Assembly (NCBI GenBank): GCA_002013415.1 | Contig: MAEX01000007.1 | Location: forward strand, 124,001 to 188,000 | Length of the DNA: 64,000 bases | Reading direction: 5' to 3' | Source: Mycobacterium sp. D16Q14 | GTDB lineage: Bacteria > Actinomycetota > Actinomycetes > Mycobacteriales > Mycobacteriaceae | Shown here: one piece after another, positions 54,680 to 64,000 of the stretch | How positions within the stretch are numbered: the stretch's first letter is position 1 | Layout of the letters: the number at the start of each line of letters is the position of its first letter | Position numbers and translations under genes: made by a program | Notes under the pieces: model-generated | What the model was told of the DNA's origin: nothing | Database searches by the model: none | Seen by the model: only the letters and a program-made list of their open reading frames with translations

Positions 54680-55324
54680 CTAGTGCGGCAGATCCACCAC
54701 CAGCCGAGGCGGGTTGGTCAGCGTGCTCACCTCGGGGCAGCGCTGTTTGTTGAGACCCAACGCCCACCGAACCTTCCCCTCGAAGTCCTCGCCTTGCTTG
54801 GCCTCGGCCAGGATCGGGAAATCCTTCGGCTTAATCTCGCTCGGGCCCGGATACGACCGGATGGGCTTATCGGTCTCATGAGCGGACGCCCCATCGAACA
54901 GCACGCCGAGCAATGCGCTACCGGCGACGATGACATTGTCTCCCTTGGGCCCCGCCGAGACGCTGGCGGGGCTGTCCACCGAGTACTTGGGAACCACCAG
55001 CTGATCCAGCGCCACCTTGTTCTTGGGGTCAGCCCTGGCATCCGGCCCGAATTCGAAAGTGACCCTGTCGTAGTCGTCCTGCTTACCCACGCGAACATCG
55101 CGCAGCTGTGTGGCCACATTCTTGCCGCCACCGCCGCTGACCGTCTCGCAAGCCGTGACACGGAACGTCTCCGGGGCAGGTGTTGAGGTTTGAGGCAGCG
55201 CCGTCGTCGTGGCCACGGGCGACACCGAGTCGCCCAGCTGGCGCACCTCAGCGGCGCAACCGGATGCCGTCATGGCCGCCAGCGCCAGCACGCCAATGTT
55301 CCGGATACCGCCTTGTCCTCGCAT
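54680..55324 (-). CDS. AMIN-like domain lipoprotein
   Basis: A 214-aa precursor with a lipobox (MTASGC, lipidated Cys near residue 23), a Thr/Pro-rich linker (about 35-55), and an AMIN-like domain with RDVRVGKQDDYDRVTFEFGP and the end PPRLVVDLPH. It is a lipid-anchored paralogue of the secreted protein encoded downstream. Function is unknown, probably envelope-associated. Confidence 0.82.
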   Translation of the reverse strand: MRGQGGIRNIGVLALAAMTASGCAAEVRQLGDSVSPVATTTALPQTSTPAPETFRVTACETVSGGGGKNVATQLRDVRVGKQDDYDRVTFEFGPDARADPKNKVALDQLVVPKYSVDSPASVSAGPKGDNVIVAGSALLGVLFDGASAHETDKPIRSYPGPSEIKPKDFPILAEAKQGEDFEGKVRWALGLNKQRCPEVSTLTNPPRLVVDLPH

Positions 55325-55388
55325 CGCACAACGTTAGCAATAATTGGCACCCGAAAGCTCAACGGGCACACTGCGTGTCGGACGTCAG

Positions 55389-55571
55389 TTACGCCTTGCG
55401 GCCGCGCCGGTTCGGGCCGCCGCGCCCGCGCAGGGTGGCACCCGATTCCACGAGAGCGCGATGCACGTAACCATACGACCGGCCCGTGCCCGCGGCGAGC
55501 GTACGAATGCTCGCCCCCTTCTCGTATGCCGCTTTCAGCTCGGCACGCTCCTCGTCGCGTGTTTTGGCCAT
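55389..55571 (-). CDS. Small helix-turn-helix protein (Rv1473A-like)
   Basis: A 60-aa protein from ATG 55571 consisting almost only of a helix-turn-helix: ELKAAYEKGASIRTLAAGTGRSYGYVHRALVESG, followed by a basic tail GRGGPNRRGRKA. Rv1473A in M. tuberculosis sits in the same place. It is probably a nucleoid-type or local DNA-binding regulator. The frame is open upstream, but the ATG precedes the conserved part. Confidence 0.82.
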   Translation of the reverse strand: MAKTRDEERAELKAAYEKGASIRTLAAGTGRSYGYVHRALVESGATLRGRGGPNRRGRKA

Positions 55572-55687
55572 CGCGACCTCTCTCCCAACTCCATGCCGCT
55601 GCCCCTGTGGACGGCTCGACCCGGTTGCACCATAGCGCAAATGTGATCACGCAGGTGCACGAGAGGCGGACGGCGTACGAGAAATGG

Positions 55688-57316
<1,629 letters not shown>

Positions 57317-57354
57317 TACTTACTCCTTGGATGCTGTGTACGCGTCTCGCGCGG

Positions 57355-58164
57355 TCAGCGCTTGTCTCTGAACGCCGCCGCCCGCTTTTCCTTGCGCGCT
57401 GCGGTGGCTTCTTCGAAGTTATCGGTGAGCAGCCGGACATAGAGCTGGCCCAGGCCCTCTTGGTGCATGTGACTTTCCAGGCTAGCGGCGTCCAGCCCAC
57501 TCCAAATGGTGCGCTTGGTCAACTCGATCCCTGGACGGGAGAACCCGGCGATGCGCTCTCCAATCGCGTAACACTCTTCCAGCAGCGATTCGGACGACAC
57601 CTTGCGGGATACCAAACCGATGCGCTCGGCCTCGTCCGCGTCGATATCGCGGCCGGTCAGCATGATGTCCGAAGCGCGGGACGTGCCGATGGCGCGCGGC
57701 AACAGGTAGCTCAGGCCCAGCTCACTGGCTGTCAGTCCGTTGTTGATGCCGGCAGCCCGGAAGTAGGCGGCCTCGGATGCCACCCGAACGTCGCAGGCCA
57801 GAGCCAGGCACAGACCGCCACCGATGGCGGCGCCGTTGATGGCGGCGATCACCGGCTGGTGCATGCGGCGCAAAGTGAGGATGACGTCGTCCAGCAGCTC
57901 CATCGATCGCAGCGCGATCGTCGGCTGGGTCAGCCCTCCGATGTGCGGAATGGGCCCAGCGGATTTCTGATCGGCGCCCGAACAGAACCCCTTACCGGCC
58001 CCGGTGATGATGACGGCGCGCACGTCGTTGTCGTGGCTGATGTCGACCAGCATCTGCTTGAAGGGCAGCATCACGTCGAACGCCATGGCATTCATCCGCT
58101 CGGGCCGGTTCAGGGTGACCAGGGCAATATCCGGGCGCGGACGATCCACCAGCACGAAACTCAT
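57355..58164 (-). CDS. echA12: Enoyl-CoA hydratase/isomerase family protein (EchA12)
   Basis: A 269-aa crotonase-fold protein. The oxyanion-hole segments are GKGFCSGADQKS and NGAAIGGGLCLALACD. The position usually holding the second catalytic Glu can be read as GLTASELGLSYLLPRAIG. The actual acyl-CoA substrate is unknown; the usual role is hydration in beta-oxidation. It lies between the thioredoxin gene and the ABC-F gene, as in M. tuberculosis (Rv1472). Confidence 0.9.
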   Translation of the reverse strand: MSFVLVDRPRPDIALVTLNRPERMNAMAFDVMLPFKQMLVDISHDNDVRAVIITGAGKGFCSGADQKSAGPIPHIGGLTQPTIALRSMELLDDVILTLRRMHQPVIAAINGAAIGGGLCLALACDVRVASEAAYFRAAGINNGLTASELGLSYLLPRAIGTSRASDIMLTGRDIDADEAERIGLVSRKVSSESLLEECYAIGERIAGFSRPGIELTKRTIWSGLDAASLESHMHQEGLGQLYVRLLTDNFEEATAARKEKRAAAFRDKR

Positions 58165-58230
58165 GCGTCCATATAACCGACCCCGCCGGATTGCACCAAA
58201 TCGTTTCTGCGCGGCGCCGCCCGTGGGGTG

Positions 58231-58584
58231 TTACGCCTCTTGTTCGCGCAGCGCCGCCTCAACGTCCAGCTCGCGAACCTTCTGCACCAGGTCGGCCAAC
58301 GATGCAGGCGGCAGCGCACCGGGCTGATTGAACACCAGCTGGCCCTGCTTGAACACCATCAGAGTCGGAATGGAGCGGATGTTCGCCGCCGCCGCCAGAG
58401 CCTGCTCGGCTTCGGTGTCCACCTTCGCATGGACGACGTCAGGGTTCTCCTCCGACGAGGCCTCGAAGACCGGCCCGAACTGGCGGCACGGTCCGCACCA
58501 GGACGCCCAGAAATCGATCAGCACGATGTCGTTGTCGTGGACCAAGTCATTGAATGCGTCTGCGGTGATGTCACGTGTTGCCAT
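58231..58584 (-). CDS. trxB1: Thioredoxin
   Basis: A 117-aa cytosolic thioredoxin from ATG 58584, with the redox motif WCGPC (C30, C33) in LIDFWASWCGPC and the cis-Pro segment RSIPTLMVFKQG. It corresponds to Rv1471, named trxB1 although it is a thioredoxin rather than a reductase. It is followed by echA12. Confidence 0.94.
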   Translation of the reverse strand: MATRDITADAFNDLVHDNDIVLIDFWASWCGPCRQFGPVFEASSEENPDVVHAKVDTEAEQALAAAANIRSIPTLMVFKQGQLVFNQPGALPPASLADLVQKVRELDVEAALREQEA

Positions 58585-58645
58585 GTCGTCCTCAACGTTG
58601 CCGGTGCGCGCGATGTTCCGTCGCCGCTCAGTACAGGGGGTCTGC

Positions 58646-59773
58646 TCAGTACAGCGCGGCCAGGGCCTTGCCGATGTTGAATCCGACGAACTCGTCCTGC
58701 CGCCCGGCCCGCAGCTTATTGACCCATTCAGGGTCCGACAGCAGGGCACGTCCGACCGCGATGACGTCGAACTCATCGTTGGCGAATTGTCGCAGCACCG
58801 CCTCGACGGGCGCGGGCTCGATATCCCGTACCTCGGTGGGTTTGAACTCCGTCTGCAATCCCACCGAGCCGACGGCAATGGCTGGCAATCCCGTGACACG
58901 TTTGGTCCAGCCGGCAAGACTCAGCACTCCATCAGCACCGGCCATGTCCGCGAAGGCGGGCACATAGTGCCGACGGGTAGACGGGTGGAAGACATCCACA
59001 CCTGCCTCGACCAGGGGGGCGAGCAGCCGTTCCAATTCCGCCGGGCTGTCGGCCAGCGTGGCCGTGTAGTCCGCCTGCTTCCACTGCGAAAACCGGTACA
59101 GGATAGGGAAATCCGGCCCGACGGCGGCGCGTACGGCCCGCACCACCTCGACCGGGAAACGCACCCGATCGACGACCGAGCCGCCATAACCGTCGGCCCG
59201 AATGTTGGTGCGCTCCCATAGGAACTGGTCGAGGAGGTAACCGTGGGCGCCGTGCAACTCCACGGCGTCAAATCCGGCCGCCTTGGCATTGCGGGCCGCC
59301 GTCGCGTACTGCTGCGCAAGCGGGGCGAGCTCACCGGTCTGCAGTGCACGACCTTGCGGGGAGGAATCTCCACCCAAGCCGGACGGGCTCACCGACTCCA
59401 CCTGGGGATTGAACTCCGGATCGACGCCGCGTTCGACACCCTGGTGCCACAGCTGCGCGGCAATCGCCGATCCCTCGTCGTGCACGGCATCGGTGACCGC
59501 GGACCATCCCGCCAGCACCTCATCGCCGATGAGGCGCGGAACGCTGGCCTGACCGCCGGCGGCGTCGTCCGGAATGAAGACACCCTCCGTGATGATCAGA
59601 CCCACACCCCCGGCGGCACGGCGGCGGTAGTACGCCGCCACATTCTCACCGGGCACTCCGCCGGGCGAGGCCGACCGCGTCATCGGCGCCATCGCGAACC
59701 GGTTCGGTGCGGTCAGCGATTTCACGGTGAATGGTTCAAAGAGGGGCGCTACGTCTGGTCTCACGTCGGTCAC
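58646..59773 (-). CDS. Old yellow enzyme family NADH:flavin oxidoreductase
   Basis: A 375-aa FMN-dependent ene-reductase type protein. The TIM barrel has APMTRSASPGGVPGENVAAYY, an active-site pattern QLWHQG, the substrate-binding HGAHGYLLDQFLWERTN, and the phosphate-binding AVGRALLSDPEW. The physiological substrate is unknown. It is divergent from the first DUF5666 lipoprotein gene; a triple 17-bp repeat lies between, ending 14 bp before that gene. Confidence 0.9.
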   Translation of the reverse strand: MTDVRPDVAPLFEPFTVKSLTAPNRFAMAPMTRSASPGGVPGENVAAYYRRRAAGGVGLIITEGVFIPDDAAGGQASVPRLIGDEVLAGWSAVTDAVHDEGSAIAAQLWHQGVERGVDPEFNPQVESVSPSGLGGDSSPQGRALQTGELAPLAQQYATAARNAKAAGFDAVELHGAHGYLLDQFLWERTNIRADGYGGSVVDRVRFPVEVVRAVRAAVGPDFPILYRFSQWKQADYTATLADSPAELERLLAPLVEAGVDVFHPSTRRHYVPAFADMAGADGVLSLAGWTKRVTGLPAIAVGSVGLQTEFKPTEVRDIEPAPVEAVLRQFANDEFDVIAVGRALLSDPEWVNKLRAGRQDEFVGFNIGKALAALY

Positions 59774-59795
59774 GACGTGTCAAACTACGCCGACG

Positions 59796-59846
59796 CCCAA
59801 TCCATTCCGGATCCCAATCCATTCCGGATCCCAATCCATTCCGGAT
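59796..59846. repeat. Three perfect tandem copies of a 17-bp unit
   Basis: The unit CCCAATCCATTCCGGAT occurs three times without change at 59796-59812, 59813-59829 and 59830-59846. Each unit contains ATCC-N5-GGAT symmetry. The array fills the gap between two divergent starts (59773 and 59860), where it could be a regulator-binding array or a slippage-prone variable repeat. Confidence 0.9.
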
Positions 59847-59859
59847 AACGTGGTCAACC

Positions 59860-60615
59860 ATGTCACCAAATCTCTGGCCACGGCCCACGTTGCTGGTGAT
59901 CGTCGGAGCCGTCGTCTTGTCCAGTGCGGCATGCGGGGGCTCCGCGGATAAGCCCACCGAGTCATCACCGGGACCTGCCTTGACCACCGCCATACGGCAT
60001 GCGGGTGGCCAGGACAGGGCCGGCGGACTGATCTCCTCGGTATCGGGTCACACGGTCCAGGTGACCAACCCCGTCGGCAGCGCCGACATCGACTTCAACA
60101 CCATGACAAAACTCACCGAGGTGCACTCCGCGGAACTTTCGGATGTGGTCGTTGGCAGCTGTGTCAGCGTGCTGGCGACGGCCGACACGGATGCGTCCGA
60201 CCAGGTTACGGCGCAGCGGGTGCTGATCAGTGCGGCCGAGGACAACAAATGTGCCATTGAAACCCCGCCCGGCAGCGCACCACCTCCCGGCATACCGCAG
60301 GGACCGCCGCCCGGCGCGGCGCAGGGACCGCCGCCCTTCGGCGGCCCGAGCGTCCAGGGCGCCGTCGCCTCGGTCAACGGCAGCACCATCGTGGTCGCCA
60401 ACACCGATCCCAGTGGGGCCTCGGAGATCCAGACCAATGTCACGGCGACTGCTGATACCGCCTACGACAAACGGCAACCCACCGAGGCCACCGCGATCAT
60501 CGCCGGCAAATGCGCGGACGCACACGGCACCAAGGAAGCCAGCGGGGCGCTTCAGGCCACCAAGATCGATTTGGGTCCCGCCACCGACGGGCGATGCGGA
60601 CCGCCCCCGCGGTAG
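59860..60615 (+). CDS. DUF5666-type lipoprotein, copy 1
   Basis: A 251-aa precursor with signal peptide and lipobox SSAACGG (lipidated Cys near residue 26). Two DUF5666-like beta domains follow: GLISSVSGHTVQVTN and QGAVASVNGSTIVVANT, separated by a Pro/Gly linker (about 140-165) rich in PPP and QG. C-terminal ATKIDLGPATDGRCGPPPR. The start is ATG 59860, immediately after the repeat array. It is a paralogue of the next gene. Function is unknown. Confidence 0.82.
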   Translation: MSPNLWPRPTLLVIVGAVVLSSAACGGSADKPTESSPGPALTTAIRHAGGQDRAGGLISSVSGHTVQVTNPVGSADIDFNTMTKLTEVHSAELSDVVVGSCVSVLATADTDASDQVTAQRVLISAAEDNKCAIETPPGSAPPPGIPQGPPPGAAQGPPPFGGPSVQGAVASVNGSTIVVANTDPSGASEIQTNVTATADTAYDKRQPTEATAIIAGKCADAHGTKEASGALQATKIDLGPATDGRCGPPPR

Positions 60616-60756
60616 TTCCCGATATGGCTTCGTCCACGGATCATCGCCAAGGCTGACCTCGGCAACGCACAGCAACTTCGCACATACAGCGGAGCACAAC
60701 CTCAGTCAGCACACGCACGCTGAGGTGTCCCACTCGTCAAGCCATGGAGAACATCG

Positions 60757-61524
60757 ATGTCCCCAACCCAGATATTCGCCTCACCACGGGTCGCCCGCCG
60801 CGCCCTGTTCGCACTCGCCGGGCTGACCGCACTGTCGGTGGCCGCCTGCGGCTCCCAGACCGACACCAACAGTGCCTCCACACAGTCAGCGGCCCCGACC
60901 ACGTCTTCGGCCGCACCGCAGGTCCAGCACAACGCCAAAGACCAGGTGATGGGACTTATCGCCTCGGTATCGGGCAACACCATTCAGGTGACCAAGCGGG
61001 ACGGCACCGCGACCGTCGACTTCGGCCCGTCGACGAAGGTCTCCGAGATCACGGCCGCACAATTGCCGGACGTCACCGCGGGGAGCTGTATTGCCGTCGT
61101 GGCGCAACAGGACTCCAATCCGCCGACGGCCCGGCGCGTGATGCTCTGGCCGGCAGCCGACGGTAACTGCACGCGGTCACACTCCAAGGACCCACAGGAG
61201 CCCGCGTCCCCCACCCCAACGCCCGGTAAACGCCCGGAGCATCAGGCCGTTCAGGGAACGGTCACCTCGGTCAATGGGGGCACGATCACGGTAAGCAGCA
61301 CCGATCCCAATGGCGGGGCCGCCACCTCAACGACGGTGACCGTGAATACCGACACCATGTACGCCAAGCGTGCCCCGGTGGACCACAGCGCCATCGCCGC
61401 GGGCAAGTGCATCGCCGCGCACGGCCCCGACGACGCATCGGGCACCCTTCAGGCCACGACGGTCACCCTTCGAGCGGCCAGGGACGGTTCATGCGGTGGA
61501 CCTGGCGGCCATCACGAGCGCTAG
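60757..61524 (+). CDS. DUF5666-type lipoprotein, copy 2
   Basis: A 255-aa precursor with lipobox SVAACGS (Cys near residue 31), a Ser/Thr linker, and two DUF5666-like domains (GLIASVSGNTIQVTK and QGTVTSVNGGTITVSST). Layout and motifs match copy 1, including IAAGKCIAAHG versus IAGKCADAHG. It lies 141 bp after copy 1 on the same strand. Its stop shares CTAG with convergent sufT. Confidence 0.82.
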   Translation: MSPTQIFASPRVARRALFALAGLTALSVAACGSQTDTNSASTQSAAPTTSSAAPQVQHNAKDQVMGLIASVSGNTIQVTKRDGTATVDFGPSTKVSEITAAQLPDVTAGSCIAVVAQQDSNPPTARRVMLWPAADGNCTRSHSKDPQEPASPTPTPGKRPEHQAVQGTVTSVNGGTITVSSTDPNGGAATSTTVTVNTDTMYAKRAPVDHSAIAAGKCIAAHGPDDASGTLQATTVTLRAARDGSCGGPGGHHER

Positions 61525-61865
61525 ACCGTGAAGCCGAGGGCCCGGAGCTGCTCCCGACCATCGTCGGTGATCTTATCCGGGCCCCACGGCGGCACCCAGA
61601 CCCAGTTGATCTTGATCTCCTTGACTAGCCCCGCGCCCACCAGCGCGTTACGCGACTGATCCTCGATGACGTCGGTGAGCGGGCACGCCGCCGAGGTGAG
61701 CGTCATGTCGATGGTGGCGACCTTGCCGCTCTCCCCCTCTTCGACGTTGAGGCCGTAAACAAGCCCCAGATCGACGACATTGATACCGAGCTCGGGGTCG
61801 ACAACGTCGCGCATCGCCTCCTCGAGATCTTCGAGAAGCTTCACTTCCGCGGACACTTCGGTCAT
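61521..61865 (-). CDS. sufT: SufT-type MIP18/DUF59 iron-sulfur assembly protein
   Basis: A 114-aa protein from ATG 61865 with the DUF59 pattern EAMRDVVDPELGINVVDLGLVYG and the reactive cysteine in TSAACPLTD. Such proteins assist Fe-S cluster maturation. It corresponds to Rv1466, last gene of the suf operon. The ATG overlaps the sufU stop (ATGA). The frame is open upstream, but homology starts here. Confidence 0.92.
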   Translation of the reverse strand: MTEVSAEVKLLEDLEEAMRDVVDPELGINVVDLGLVYGLNVEEGESGKVATIDMTLTSAACPLTDVIEDQSRNALVGAGLVKEIKINWVWVPPWGPDKITDDGREQLRALGFTV

Positions 61866-62329
61866 CGCTTCACCTTCTCCGTTGTGCCGCTGGTCGCGGC
61901 GTCTGCCTGGACGAGCGCGTCTTTGAATGCCATCCATCCTAGGAGCGCACACTTCACACGGGCTGGGTACCGCGAAACCCCAGCGAAGGCAATGCCGTCG
62001 CCGATGATGTCTTCGTCGCCGTCGATGGTGCCGCGTGAGGAGATCATCTCGTTGAACGAAGCCACCGTCTTGAGCGCCTCGTCCACCGTCAACCCGATCA
62101 CCTGATCGGTCAACACCGAGGTTGCGGCCTGGCTGATCGAGCATCCCTGCCCGTCATAGGAGACGTCGGCAATCTTGTTGTCATCCAAGGCAATCCGCAG
62201 GGTTACCTCGTCTCCACAGGTGGGGTTGACGTGGTGCACTTCGGCCGCGAACGGCTCACGCAGCCCGCGGTGATGCGGACGCTTGTAGTGATCCAGGATG
62301 ACTTCCTGATACATCTGCTCAAGGCGCAT
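61862..62329 (-). CDS. sufU: SufU-type sulfur-transfer / scaffold protein
   Basis: A 155-aa SUF-type IscU homologue that receives sulfur from SufS. The Zn-binding residues C38 and D40 (PTCGDE), C63 (GQGCSIS) and C127 (RVKCALL) are all present, with the insertion between them typical of SufU rather than IscU. It corresponds to Rv1465. It starts 6 bp after the sufS stop. Confidence 0.94.
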   Translation of the reverse strand: MRLEQMYQEVILDHYKRPHHRGLREPFAAEVHHVNPTCGDEVTLRIALDDNKIADVSYDGQGCSISQAATSVLTDQVIGLTVDEALKTVASFNEMISSRGTIDGDEDIIGDGIAFAGVSRYPARVKCALLGWMAFKDALVQADAATSGTTEKVKR

Positions 62330-62335
62330 GCTCGG

Positions 62336-64000
<1,665 letters not shown>

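Noticed and set aside
58585-58917. N-terminal extension of the thioredoxin gene to 228 aa
   Set aside because: The added sequence is antisense-like Arg/Ser/Pro-rich and overlaps the ene-reductase gene; the ATG at 58584 matches thioredoxin N-termini.
59796-59846. The 17-bp triple repeat as a CRISPR or toxin-type iteron
   Set aside because: The units are directly adjacent with no spacers and there is no cas or replication gene nearby.

Overview
The window is about 64 kb of high-GC chromosome from a rapidly growing mycobacterium. The protein sequences (InhA, FabG1, RipA, DnaE1, actinobacterial Acn) and the gene order point to the Mycobacteroides abscessus-chelonae group; the species cannot be fixed from sequence reading alone. 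From memory, the order follows the M. tuberculosis block Rv1568 (bioA) down to Rv1463 (sufC), with several lineage-specific insertions. I see no insertion sequence, prophage, CRISPR array, tRNA or rRNA.

Layout. 1-7.2 kb: truncated bioA, a membrane acyltransferase with an SGNH domain, treX, ilvA and an F420-type nitroreductase. 7.2-10.2 kb: small and paired membrane proteins, a DUF5313 protein and an ArsR regulator. 10.1-20 kb: dnaE1, a 19-kDa-antigen-type lipoprotein, a RarD-type exporter, an rluD-family gene, lspA, ansA, dinB and a methyltransferase. 20-27.5 kb: ileS behind a T-box leader, an MFS exporter divergent from a LysR regulator, and a DUF294 nucleotidyltransferase facing a DEDDh exonuclease. 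27.4-34.2 kb: the methylmalonyl-CoA mutase operon mutA-mutB-meaB, a TVP38 protein and two DoxX-like proteins. 34.2-38.2 kb: a magnesium operon (below). 38.2-49.9 kb: SPFH/NfeD pair, ferrochelatase-inhA-fabG1, the VWA/DUF58/MoxR cluster, and the ripB/ripA peptidoglycan hydrolases. 50-64 kb: acn with its repressor gene, secreted AMIN-like proteins, an ABC-F ATPase, echA12, a thioredoxin, an old-yellow-enzyme homologue, two DUF5666 lipoproteins, and the suf genes sufT-sufU-sufS-sufC (cut by the window end).

The most interesting locus is 34.2-38.2 kb on the minus strand. A well-formed promoter drives an M-box (Mg2+) riboswitch. Behind it come a 21-codon leader ORF whose stop codon lies in a hairpin loop, a 45-aa microprotein, a soluble MgtE-like protein (PRC, MgtE-N and CBS domains, no membrane domain), a translationally coupled NRAMP-family transporter that lacks the usual Mn/Fe ligands, and a second 43-aa microprotein 74% identical to the first over 38 aligned residues. 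I read this as a Mg2+ uptake system with a detached cytosolic sensor and two unnamed microproteins.

Other regulation visible in sequence: a translational T-box upstream of ileS; a match to the corynebacterial AcnR operator inside the acn promoter; a probably leaderless small membrane protein gene with a palindrome over its -35 box; and three perfect 17-bp tandem repeats in front of the first DUF5666 lipoprotein gene. Many genes are coupled by 4-nt ATGA, GTGA or TTGA overlaps, and four convergent pairs share overlapping stop codons (CTAG or TTAG).
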